NCBI GenBank assembly: GCA_944990035.1
Contig: CALYLX010000152.1
Location: 248,001 to 312,000 of the forward strand
Reading direction: 5' to 3'
Source: Clitopilus passeckerianus
Taxonomy: Eukaryota > Basidiomycota > Agaricomycetes > Agaricales > Entolomataceae
DNA length: 64,000 nucleotides
In this document: one piece after another, positions 21,700-31,973 of the stretch
Layout: every line of letters starts with the position of its first letter
How positions within the stretch are numbered: the first letter of the stretch is position 1
Translations under genes and position numbers: made by a program
The notes under the pieces: model-generated
What the model saw: the letters and a program-made list of their open reading frames with translations, nothing else
Told to the model about the DNA's origin: nothing
Databases searched by the model: none

Positions 21700-21955
21700 T
21701 CTTTTTGCGTCGTGTTCTCCTCTTCATTGACCATTTACTGACTATTCACCTTTAGATATGCTGAATTTTCTTCGTCGCGGGAGAAGAGTACTATGCATTG
21801 TTATTACTACAACATTTGCTGTTGCGTAGTGTACAAGCTGTTGCTGTGGGCAGAATGAAGACAGAATTCGATTCTTCAACCACATGCGTATCAGACTGCA
21901 AGAAAGTGGGATTCAGGTAACAAGAACCTTATAAAGATTCTTGGGGTCCTTCTTG

Positions 21956-23672
21956 TTAGATTCGGTCGAAGACACTATTACTCTTTTCCACCATCCTATC
22001 CCGAACTTCACCAAGCGTCTTCTCTCGGTCATCCAACACAGCGTTATGCGCCCCAAGCTTGGTGTCAAAGCTGGTGAAGAGTTGTACCTTGGCGCTTCAT
22101 TGATGGTCAACAAGTGCGAATGTGAAAGAAATATGAGGACAGACCTGACATGGTCTTTCACCTGAAGGTTCATTGTCAGTCGCTGATCCATATTATGTGG
22201 CGGGTTCAACACTCACGAAATCAAGCATCTTTGCCCATCGCTCAACGTGTTCTACCCAAATCAGCGTGAACAAAGCAGATAAAGCACGACCATGCCCTTT
22301 CTTACCCTTGGAACCAGCTATCCATTCCTCTGTCGTACACTCCCTCCATCTTACCAATGTACGCTCATACTCTTCGGACCGATATTCGAAATAATCGTCA
22401 ACATTGCACTCCAATAACCTGTCAAATGCGCGAGTAAATTGACCGTCCGCAATTGCTGAGCCTTCCTGTGGTTGCGAGGACGTGGGCTCTTGAGAAGCCG
22501 GGAAAGGAGGGTGAGGAGTTGAAGGACGACGTTCGCGACTATATGCGAATTGAGGTTGACCGCCGTCGCCACCTTGCGGGGAGCTTCCGAAATTGGTGGG
22601 CTCGAGATATTCTTGACGTGGGCTGGAGGCGTGGTTTGGTCCCACTGGGCGGGTATATGCGCCCTGTATCCGGTTAGCGAGGACTACAGCTGAGAAATTG
22701 AGTACTCACGTCCGAACCTCGATGGCGTTTTGGATTACCACCATGATCGTCCACAGAGACATCGTATTCGCCTTGGTCATGTCGGCCTCTTTTCGTTGGG
22801 ATAAAGGGCCCAGGCATGATCCTCTCAAAGGGGTTTAGAGTTTCGTCTTGAATGAGTCCAGCCTGAGGATGGTCAAGTCTGAGGCGAGCAGGCGGTTGCC
22901 TAGCAGCAGCGGGGTGCAACCCTTCAAAGATACGAGAACTCGGCATACGAGCAGATTTCGGAGGGCTAGGAAGCTGCGAGGGAACCTTCTCTTGAATAGG
23001 CGTTTGGGAGGGTGCAGGTATATGCGCGAGAGAGGTGACTGTATGCGTCTTGTTTTCGATCCTAGCCTCAGTAGACATTGCGTTCATCAGCACTGGCCCA
23101 GAAAGCTTCGTTTGTTGCTGGGTTTGCTGGGATTTGGAGTGAGGGATGCCCTCAGTCAGGAGCGGGGACTCCTCTCTAGCAGCTTGGCGAGGAACAGGAG
23201 CTACAATGGCAGGCATGCCTCCTTCCCCTTTGTGACAAGAAGCCTGGTGATCCTTCTGAGGGCCGGACTCACGAGGAGTCGTATCTTGAGCAGGTTGGCG
23301 CATAGAGCCACGTCTTTGAGGAGTGCCATTCGCGTGAGCGTTGATATTGTTATTCTTCTTCCGCAATAAAGAGCTAGTATTCAAGGGCTTGTTTTCCTTG
23401 CGAGGGGTAGGATCAGTCGTAGAACCATCTCCAGTGTCAGTTTGATGAGCAGCGAGCTTGGGGAACAGTTTGCCAGAACCAGAGTTAGCATGCAGAGGGT
23501 TCGATAAGTCAGAAGAGAACGTCTTCTTCGCAGGTTCAGGCTGGTCTTGTAGATGGGCAGCCCTTGAAGCTGGTCGAGAACCGGGGACAAAGGGTGCACG
23601 AGCGCTCATCCTATCGTCCGAGAGATGAGATGTGGTGGTGGTGAGGGGTGAGGAAGCCAAGAACCCGAACAT
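21956..23672 (-). CDS. Disordered protein with C-terminal helical region, unknown function
   Basis: I do not recognise the family. The ATG at 23672 (MFGFLASS) or the one at 23609 (MSARAPFV) could start translation. The N-terminal ~320 residues are Pro/Ser/Gln-rich and look disordered, with basic motifs such as KRHRGSD. A short intron after GSD joins GAYTRPVGPNHASS. The C-terminal ~120 residues look folded: YFEYRSEEYERTLVRWREC, TEEWIAGSKGKKGHGRAL, LIWVEHVERWAKMLDF, then two small exons giving VKDHVQLFTSFDTKLGAHNAV and a charged heptad-like end (REKTLGEVRDRMVEKSNSVFDRI). For the last donor I chose GTCAGG, because the alternative frame loses this helical end. A nuclear, scaffold-like protein is plausible but not shown. 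Confidence 0.65.
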
Positions 23673-23973
23673 CCGATTCCGATGCAATGTTCAGCAGAGT
23701 TGTTTGCCCCACCCCACCTCTGTACTCCTAGCCAAGCAACGGTCCTGGGTCGTCACGCAGACGTTGCAGACGAACAAGAAAACAAAGCCCCACCAGTCAC
23801 GACAGTACTGAAACTGAGAAAATGCGATGCCATTAAGAAAATGCAGACGTGAATGTACTCGCTGAAGCATTAAGATATAAACAATGGATGGAAAAGTTGA
23901 AACAATATGCAATAGCCGCGCCGATAACTGGGTGTCCATCGGAAAAAGCACGAGCCGAAAAGCTGATAGCACT

Positions 23974-25677
23974 TTAGACGAAACATGCGATAGCACCTCT
24001 ACCCAACCTTCCTCCTGGAGCATCTGGTTTGACAACCAACTTCCTCTCCTTGCCCTTCCTCGTTATCGTTGGCCCTGACGGTCCTTCCTGTTCCCAGACG
24101 TCGTTGATCTTCACACTGACGTGCATGCGAGCACAGCCCTGTACGGGACATAGCCATTCGTGCGTTTGCTGAACCTTGTTCTTAGCCGCCATCGAGTTGC
24201 GCTTGCGTTTACCAAGGTTTGATGGTGGAGGAGCCGGTGCTGGCTCAGCAGCGTCCACGGACATCATAGAAGTAGATCCTCTCGACCTCAACCGGGAGCG
24301 TATGTTGTTGTTCTCCTCCTCCACATGCCTCTCAGGTTCAGGGACTTCCTTCGCCTTGCCTTTGCCCTTGAGGTCTACGCTTGCGTCCGCGTCGCCCTCG
24401 TCCTCAGCCGATCTCTTCGCGGCGTCAGGGGCCGCAAGCTGCTCGAGACATTTGCCGTCAATCATATGTCCACATCGGAGAGCCCAGACCCGACGCTTCT
24501 TTGCATCGTCTCCAACGAGACCGCTCCCCAGAACAAGGGGATCCAAGCAACGCGCGCATGCAAGAAGCGTGCTGACTTTAGTGGGTGGTGATGGTGGAGC
24601 CGCTGACTGCGAACTTGGCCCAGCCATAGGCGAATCTCCGTCGTTGACAAGGTCAATGACAGTTGGTTGCTCTTTGCCCTTTCCTTTACCATCTGATGTA
24701 GGTTCAGGAGGTGCAAAGTTGAAGGTGAACCCTGACTCAGGTGGCGTCGGGTGGGTGTACTCTGTTTGATAATCAATGGGAGGGATGTGACGATGCCGTA
24801 TCGCTATTTCTTGCTGAGCAAAACGTCTCATTGGATGCTCAAAATCGTCGAATCCTGAGAATAGATGCTCCAGATGATCCTCTGCTTCTGTATCGCCCTG
24901 GCGGCTCCGGGTGAACAACTGCACCACCCGCTGTACGGCGTCATTGGCGCGGGAGAACCATCGTCCACCACCTTCATCATCTTGACGTTGTTGTTCAGCT
25001 CGTGCTCGTTCTCGTGCTTGCGCTTGAACGCGGTTGTTATATGCAAGTAAGGCACCACCAAACCCCATGGAAGGGGTGTGATGTGAAGGGGCCGCAGGTT
25101 GGAGAAGGGGCTCGTTCTGAGGTATACGTCTGTGACGGTTCGGATGCAAATGCATGCGTGAAGGCCCTGCCTGAGAACCAGCATTTCCAGCAGCCAGTTC
25201 GAAAGCGAAAGGCTGAGCATTTGGGCGAACCACAGGAGGTGACGTAACGGAAGGGGTTTGTCGCCTAGACGGCAACGATGAAAAGGGAATTAGGCCTCTG
25301 GGTAGAGGCGGAACTGGCGGGAGATGACTGGATGAGCCTGATGGCACCGGGGGAGGAGGCGAAAGGAGCCTTGGCCGGACTCGCGTTTGAGTCCCTTCAA
25401 GCGCAGAATGAGCATGGTAGTCGTGAGGATCCGAGATCGGGAAGAACATACCTGGTAGCATAACAACATCGTCGTCGTCGCTATCTAGCAAGGAGATGGT
25501 TTCCGTCCGCCGCCTAGGAGGTTGGCGAAAAGCTGTTCTTGCCGTCGAGGAGCTTGCAACGGGTGGGTCATCGAATTGATCGACGTCGATAATTTCGACG
25601 GAATTTGCGCTCATATTGCGATGAAGGGTCGATGCGTCGCTCGGGACGGTCGACGGCCTATCTATAATGGTGGCCAT
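23974..25677 (-). CDS. Split-RING protein with SUMO-interaction-like motifs
   Basis: This is a single-exon frame of 567 aa from the ATG at 25677 (MATIIDRPST). The N-terminus holds hydrophobic-acidic stretches typical of SUMO-interaction motifs: VEIIDVD (about residue 27), TISLLDSDDDDVVML (about 64), and later TVIDLVNDGD. The C-terminal part has a zinc-finger pattern CARC (374-377), CGHMIDGKC (402-410) and CPVQGC (510-515). This reads as a RING/U-box-like domain whose last Cys pair is separated from the rest by about 100 charged, low-complexity residues. SIMs plus RING suggest a SUMO-targeted ubiquitin ligase (Slx8/Rfp-like), which would ubiquitylate sumoylated nuclear proteins. The spacing is unusual, so ligase activity is uncertain. 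Ser/Pro-rich linkers and a helical Arg/Glu/Gln stretch lie between. Confidence 0.72.
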   Translation of the reverse strand: MATIIDRPSTVPSDASTLHRNMSANSVEIIDVDQFDDPPVASSSTARTAFRQPPRRRTETISLLDSDDDDVVMLPGMFFPISDPHDYHAHSALEGTQTRVRPRLLSPPPPVPSGSSSHLPPVPPLPRGLIPFSSLPSRRQTPSVTSPPVVRPNAQPFAFELAAGNAGSQAGPSRMHLHPNRHRRIPQNEPLLQPAAPSHHTPSMGFGGALLAYNNRVQAQARERARAEQQRQDDEGGGRWFSRANDAVQRVVQLFTRSRQGDTEAEDHLEHLFSGFDDFEHPMRRFAQQEIAIRHRHIPPIDYQTEYTHPTPPESGFTFNFAPPEPTSDGKGKGKEQPTVIDLVNDGDSPMAGPSSQSAAPPSPPTKVSTLLACARCLDPLVLGSGLVGDDAKKRRVWALRCGHMIDGKCLEQLAAPDAAKRSAEDEGDADASVDLKGKGKAKEVPEPERHVEEENNNIRSRLRSRGSTSMMSVDAAEPAPAPPPSNLGKRKRNSMAAKNKVQQTHEWLCPVQGCARMHVSVKINDVWEQEGPSGPTITRKGKERKLVVKPDAPGGRLGRGAIACFV

Positions 25678-27033
25678 CGCTAATAAGTTACTGGTCAAGG
25701 TCGTGGTCGACGTCCAAATGTCTTTTGTCCGCTTGAACTCTGGATTAGTAAGCCCGCACGGACCCTCACGTGCAGTCAATGGCAGCGAAAATTACCGGTC
25801 ACCCAAATTTGGTGCTGGACTTACCTGGATTAGACAAAGATCGAGCTGAATGGTGGTACTTTGACTAGAAACCATGCCATCGCTCCTCACATTGAGTAAT
25901 TCGTAGTCGGCATCCTGCTTTGCCCTGTTTTCTATCCTGGTGCCCTATCGCTTGTATCCTAGTCAAGCGAGGTCATTCTAGGCTTGTGCGAGTCGGAACA
26001 GTTCCTTGTGACTCCACATGTCTTCTGCGTCCTCAGTTCGTGCAACCTGGGTCGACTTCCATAAAATCAATGATGCGATATTCCCCCTCTTTCCTCACGA
26101 GAAACGAAAACGTTGAAGGAGGTTGATCATGATGCGCCGAGGACCCACACGATTAGAATACAAGGACCAGTGATGTGCTAGCCTCGAGTCTGAGGTATCT
26201 TCAAGAATTAATGAAACGTTCACCCTTCTGACTCGCATTCACAAAGCAATCTTCAAAGGGTTTCATCGAAATCAGCGTCAGATTTTCCAAATTGTTAACG
26301 GTTTGGCACCCTCGTCGTTCCACCCATTGGTAGGCTTGAAGTTGGACACCTTTGCCTTTTCAGGAGGACCGACGCCTACATGTAAACATTTGGCTTTCTT
26401 CAGTGGTGAGTGAAAAATTCCCATATGAGGTAAATTTATTCTAAATGGCGAACCAATCCAAACAGAAGAATTGCCTTTTTTAACTTGGCGGACCCACAAC
26501 TCAGAAATTGCCAAATTAGGAGTCTTTGTCACCCGTTTGATGGTATTCTGCCATAGACTTGCCTGCTAAAGAGGGAGTTGATTCGCACGTGATTCTAAAA
26601 AACTAGGTCAGGACCAATCCATCAGACAATTAATTGTGAGGCATGTTTTCGTCGCAGAGCGGTTTTACTGCAAAAGGCGATTTCTTCAGATTGAACCAAA
26701 CAACCTGTCAAGCGAGTAGCCGTTCCGAGAGGTTTAAAAACCCCAGGGTTTGTGCAATGAAAACGCCCTCAAAGACCCCATTTTCGAGCTTGGGACATCC
26801 TCCCTGCATCATATTCGACCCTTCTCAAATTTTGCATCAACTTCTGAAAGCCGTGAGGCGTCATCTTGCACATCACGACCCTCCTCATATACTCGGAAGG
26901 TTCGTTGCCTTATCTGGTAAACGCTGAGCATCCTCGCTAACGAGTCCTTTGCCTTGTTCTTTCATTTCCGCTTACCACTCATGCATCATTTCTGCTCCCG
27001 AATCGCGTACCTGATTTATTTGGCAACATCGTC
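25678..27033. other. Divergent intergenic region
   Basis: About 1.35 kb between the split-RING gene (-) and forkhead gene 2 (+). It contains only short ORFs and no visible RNA gene. It presumably carries both promoters and the long 5' leader of the forkhead gene. Confidence 0.5.
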
Positions 27034-28696
27034 GTGATGTCCTTTTCGGCGAATCTCGTCCCACAGATTTGTCTCCTTAATTGCACACCCACGGCGTTTT
27101 ATCCTTGTTCGTCCATGTCGCAGCCGTATAACCATCAGTGGTCGTCAGCCGCGTTCTTCCCCGTTTCGTATCATCACTCACCTGACGATAGTGAGATGAG
27201 TGGTACCAGTGGCGGTTCATCCTACGGGAACAGTTCCGGCGGCGGAAACCCCCACAACAATTTTGATTTCCCGCCCGTCGGTGACACGCCGTACCTTCCG
27301 GGCGATAACCATTTTCAGGCCCGGAGACATACAGGGGACTTGATCTTGCCCACCGAGCACCAGCCTGTGAGTCCTATATAGTGCGCCACCTTTTTTTCTG
27401 CTTCTAACTCACCTCCCCGATCATGAAGTACGAATACGACTTCTCACAGAGTGCCGAAAGCCTTCACCAACCTCAGCAGTACTCGACTGGGTATTCATCG
27501 CAAGATTGGAATAACCCTCCCCTCAATCAGCCGCAGCAGCAACAACAATGGGCGATGGGCCAACAGGTACAACAGCATGGGTACCAACAACATTATCAAC
27601 AACAACCACAGCGGGGCTACCAAATGCAATTTAACGCCACTCACCCCGGCCATCAAAATATCGTCCCCCTAGCGCTTCCACAACATACTTCAAACTATCC
27701 AACAGCCTCTCCCGTGTCGTCTCACTCTTCCTTCGATAGTCCTCGTAACTCTCCCGGTATTCCTCATCATACGATGCCGCAACAAATGCACCTCCAGCAA
27801 TCACCGTATCCCCAGCCTTCTCGTCAACGCTCAGCCCCTCTGCCAACAACCTCGAGGGCGTCACCCACCGACCCCGACCAACAGGAGCTGGGAGACTACT
27901 TCGACCGCAGGGTCGGCCCCTACCTCGCTCGTGAGGCTAACATCCCAGCGGGCAGGCCCATTGGCTTGACCCATCTTCCCGGAAGCTGGGACGATCCGAA
28001 CGAGAAGCCACCCCAATCTCACAGGATCCTGATGGGCCTCGCCATCTTCGAATCGCCCGAGAAGCAACTCACCCTTTCCCAAATCTACGAGGCGATGGAG
28101 CGGCGATTTGCATACTACCGAGATCCTAGGAATGGAAAAAAGTGGCAGGTACGTTTCTTTCGCCGAGACAGATGTACACCGTGCTAATTCCACAATATCA
28201 GCGCTCCATGCGCCACAGCCTCTCGCTCTATTCGATGTTCGAGAACAGGCAACGCCCTCTTCACGGCTCCGGAAAAGGTGGCTACTGGCGCGTCGTCTTA
28301 CCTGACCCCAACAACCCATACAAGCGTGAACGCAAGAGGCGCGGTCAGGGAACTCCCAGTTCCACTTCTTCTTACGATGACGACGAGATTTCCGAGGACT
28401 ACGACGAAAGCGACGATACCTCCAGCATCCATTCTGATATTATCCCTTCTCAGACCAGCATTCGTCCTGGGTATAGCAGCCGCCCTCTCTTCGGTCAGCC
28501 TTCAATGGCGGGGCCCTCGCGTCCCACACGTTCCAGCTCATCCCCTCAAGTTCCAACTCTGGGTTCTGGCGCCTACACTGGACCTCCTGTGGGCCAACGC
28601 CAACACCATCAGGTGGACATGCCCGAACGTCGTTCATTACGAAGGGGTGACCGCTCGAATATCACCGACTCAAAAGGCAAATCTCGCACACTTTAG
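27034..28696 (+). CDS. Forkhead-domain transcription factor 2
   Basis: Three exons (27034-27366, 27429-28148, 28202-28696) give 515 aa. The in-frame ATG at 27115 (MSQPYNHQW) may be the real start and would shorten it by 27 residues. The N-terminus is Ser/Gly-rich. The second exon holds a polyglutamine and His/Gln-rich region (about residues 130-190), typical of transactivation domains. The forkhead domain covers about residues 300-385: PPQSHRILMGLAIFESPEKQLTLSQIYEAMERRFAYYRD, then KWQRSMRHSLSLYSMFE formed across the exon 2/3 junction, and the wing GSGKGGYWRVVLP. The recognition helix keeps RHSLS; the canonical Asn is Ser. A basic KRERKRRG follows the wing, then an acidic stretch and a Ser-rich tail. 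It is clearly distinct from the gene at 5.0 kb, not a recent copy. Confidence 0.9.
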
Positions 28697-29431
28697 GCCT
28701 TAAAATGAGATCATCATTTCATTTGGTCTCATGCCAATTTTTTCTACTGCCTCGGTTACACTCACGCTTCCTCCATTTGGCGCCCTCCGTCGTTTATGGC
28801 CTCCCATGATTTCTTTTGTTTTTCTTCGTTCTACCATCTATCCTCATGCTCTCTTCTGATTTCGTTCGTCTCTAACATGGTCTCTATGCATTCCCACCAA
28901 GTGAGCTTCTTTACGATAGATAGCCAGGCATATATATCTCCAGCTGTTCTTGTCCATCTCCGTGTATTTCATATCACAACCCGTTTTATGTATTTGTTAG
29001 TCGTGGATATCCCCCGAAAAATGTTTTTGTTATTCGAAACCGTTCTGTGGCTCGTTCTGATTCTTGTCGCCCACTCACCGCCCCGACTCGGAGTACCTGT
29101 GGTGTTGAACGACATTGGACCTACAGAGGACTCACACAACGTGGAAGCCAAGGGGTGCGATCTGATTGACTCTCGTTCGTTTGTCCTAATGGGGCGACCT
29201 AGCCATCAGATTAGATTCCCAAATTGAGATAACGGCTGATAACGGCCGGGGAAGTTTATCGGACGATGGGATGAGCATGCCGCCGGCGAGGCTTCGTATA
29301 AAATACCTTGGGCTGCTCCGAGTCATGATATATTATTCCTGAATAATTGCTCTTCGGCTTACAATATATTTTCCTGTCAATCGTTGTGACTCGCAGAATG
29401 TTCTTCAGCTGGAGGTTGTCTCTTTGCTATC
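28697..29431. other. Intergenic / 3' region
   Basis: This stretch lies between forkhead gene 2 and MFS transporter 1. A 143-codon ORF (28796-29227) lies in the likely 3' untranslated region and has no recognisable domain. I see no RNA gene. Confidence 0.45.
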
Positions 29432-31276
29432 ATGTCGACAAGCGACGAGCGACGCGTCCAAGTCGGCCAAGGCTCAGGGTGTGATTCAGACAGCGATCCT
29501 TCAGCAAGTCTAATGGACGAGTCGCCTAGAGAGCCTGAGGCGAGCCAGGCTGAGGGGAGGAAGAAGAGAACGCCACTACCAAAATTTCAGCTTTTTCTGG
29601 TTTACCTCATACAACTGGCTGAACCAATAACGGCGCATGTTATAACACCCTTCATCAACCAGTTCGTGCGCGATACTGGCGTTACGAAGGGCAACGAGCG
29701 TAAAACTGGCTACTATGCCGGCCTCATCGTGAGTAATCCGAAGGATGATGATTCTCGGCGTCTTTACTCATTCTCGATATCATAGGGCTCTGCTTTCTAT
29801 TTTGCAGAAGCTCTGACTGTTTTTCACTGGGGCTGGGCGTCTGATAGATATGGAAGACGACCGATCTTGCTTCTTGGGCCCATCGGATTGACGATTGCGA
29901 TGCTTAGCTTTGGGCTTACAAAAACGTTTCCCCTTCTTGTGGTATCCCGCGCGTTCCAGGGCGTCTTCAATGGGAACATAGGTGTTTCGAAGACTGTCCT
30001 CGCAGAGGTAATATTTCTGATTTGAACAAATTTCTCCATGCTAATAACGGAGACTAGTTGGCAGACGAAACAAACATTGCAGATGCGTTTGCTATCATGC
30101 CTCTAATGTGGAGCTTGGGGGGAAGCGTCGGGTGAGTGCATATATCCATATTACCACTTCAACATCCTCGTCTAACAGAACTTCTTTAGACCTTCAATGG
30201 GCGGCTTGCTCGCTGAACCAGCGAAGCGATGGCCAGACTCATTCGGCCGACTTGCTTTCTTCCACATATACCCCTACTTCTTGCCTTGCGCCGCAGCTGG
30301 TGCATTCGCACTTGTCTCTGGGATTCTGGCGTTCCTTGGCCTAAGAGAGGTGATACGTATGCGCATATAGTCACTTTCTGGAGCTGATTTTCTACTCGAA
30401 GACTTTGCCCTCTCTAGTGTTCCAGGAAAAAACGAAGAAGCGCGCCATTTCTGGGGACAATGCCGATGCCGAAACTGCACTCTTAGATGAATCTGTCATT
30501 CCTGCCTACGGGTCCACGGATACCCCATCCTCTTCCAACGATGAAGATACGAAGGCTGTCGAAGATGATAGCCCAGCTACCATCAAGGAGCTGATGATAC
30601 CCCAAGTCCTCATCCCGCTCATCGTCTACATATTCCAGGCCTTCAGCGATCTCTCGCAGCAAGTCCTCCTCCCTCTCGTCTATTCCACCTCCATCCCTAA
30701 CGGTGGCCTTGGAATGGAACCATACCAAATCGGAGCTGTCATGGCTATATGGGGAGCAGCGAACTTCGTTGTGCAGGTGACTCTGTTGGCGAGGCTCGTC
30801 CGGAAGTATGGGCCGAGGAGGATGCAGATTGTTGCGCATACGTGCTACTTTGTGACCATTGCCCTGTATCCTTTCTTGAATATGTTCGCGAGAAGGGCGG
30901 GGAGGGTAGATGGGTGGGTTTGGCCTGTGATTGTGCTGCAGTTGGGCGCTAGGCTCACGAATGGCATGGCGTATGGTAAGATCTTTCCCCCTATAATGGA
31001 AAGATGTGTGCTAACGCCGTCCCAGGTTCGATTAACATCCTCGTTGTGAACAGTGCTCCTCGAAAATCTGCACTAGGCGCAACAAACGGTCTCGCTCAAG
31101 CTGTCGGATCAGTTACCCGCTCGATTGCACCCTCGATTGCTTCATCCCTTTTCGCCTACTCTACGGAGCACAAGGCAGCTGGTGGAAACTTGGTGTACAT
31201 TGTGATCGCGTCGATGTCGCTTTGTGGGTTACGTCTGGCGTTCAAGTTGCCCAAAGAAACGACGAAATCTTTATGA
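29432..31276 (+). CDS. Major facilitator superfamily transporter 1
   Basis: Six exons (29432-29728, 29786-30007, 30058-30131, 30190-30349, 30402-30975, 31026-31276) give 525 aa. The first ~50 residues are hydrophilic and acidic, and transmembrane segments start with QLFLVYLIQLAEPITAHVITPF. The MFS A-motif is GWASDRYGRRPILLLG between helices 2 and 3, and SRAFQGVFNGNIGV lies in helix 4. A long hydrophilic central loop (about residues 255-300) separates two six-helix halves. The end NGLAQAVGSVTRSIAPSIASSLFAYS resembles the zinc-induced-facilitator-like (ZIFL) branch of DHA1-type antiporters. The substrate is unknown. A clear paralogue lies at 39.4-41.3 kb on the other strand, sharing PLPK.QLxLVY, FHWGWASDR.GRRPILL and NGGLGMxPYQIG. 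The protein is presumably in the plasma or vacuolar membrane. Confidence 0.9.
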
Positions 31277-31973
31277 AATTGAAATATAACCGATGTAGAC
31301 ATAGGATGATTTGTTTTCGTGGTACACAATGCTAGAATGACAGATGATCATGGGCTTCTCCCGGGGACCCTCATCCCCCGATGGCTGAGAACGCCAGGTA
31401 TGTACACTTTACGCCTCCTTTCCTACTTCTGAAATGATATTGTGGTACTCATGTCAGGTCGTGAAAGGAATGGTACGAAAATTCAGGGTGGAATTCCCGA
31501 GTTCAAATTTGAAAAAGAAAGGCTCTCCCTCGTTACCCCCGACTCTCCTTGATACGTGAAGCACTGCTCTTCCAGCATTTGGTCGCATGGACGCCACACA
31601 GACGATGGGCCACATTGATGGCAAGACGAAAGAGAGTTTGATCGGCGTGCCATTGCCAAATAAGATCAGCGACCACGTGACCTTGGTTCAATTGCGCGCC
31701 ATGAACACCTGGAATGCTCACCCTCCGGTCCCTCACCCTTTCCTAGAGCCCGCGCTCCCCCCTCTATTCCTCCTTTCCGCCTCCCCACGCGTCTCAAACG
31801 ATTTTAACTGTAATACAATAGCAACTGGTGCTGAAGAAGCCCGTAAGTCCGCACAATTTTGTTGCGAGTTATAGCCGAAGAAGCTAAATTAGACTTGACA
31901 GAACCGCACGCTCACTACTGACGATTTCCAGCAATCTAAAAGACCATAAAAACTCGAAAAAAATAAAAATAAA
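31277..31973. other. Intergenic region
   Basis: About 0.7 kb between MFS transporter 1 and the mucin-like membrane protein. It has only short ORFs on both strands. The A-rich stretch right before 31974 is a favourable leader for the next gene. Nothing else was seen. Confidence 0.5.

Larger units (their letters stand above)
20561..21830 (+). ncRNA. Putative multi-intron snoRNA host transcript
   Basis: No convincing long protein can be built here, yet a regular series of splice sites is visible. The five introns are 20606-20784, 20826-21043, 21115-21284, 21366-21527 and 21586-21755, each GT...AG with pyrimidine-rich ends. They are 160-220 nt long, against 48-60 nt for typical introns in this window. 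Each intron holds one box C/D-like segment, and three of these have guide sequences complementary to conserved rRNA. The exons are short (41-81 nt between introns) and, apart from one open exon at 21285-21365, show no coding character. One snoRNA per intron in a non-coding host is an organisation known from other fungi and animals. The 5' and 3' ends are estimates. A small unrecognised coding host is the alternative. Confidence 0.68.

Noticed and set aside
22193..22645. ECM11-type C-terminal domain in the disordered protein
   Set aside because: A short TEEWIAG stretch recalls ECM11 but the following pattern does not fit, so I left the protein unassigned.
22848..23369. 173-codon plus-strand ORF
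   Set aside because: It is the antisense shadow of the disordered-protein gene (21956-23672 -), which has fitting splice sites and a better composition.
24176..24769. 197-codon plus-strand ORF
   Set aside because: It lies opposite the single-exon split-RING gene; the sense frame shows zinc ligands and SIM-like motifs.
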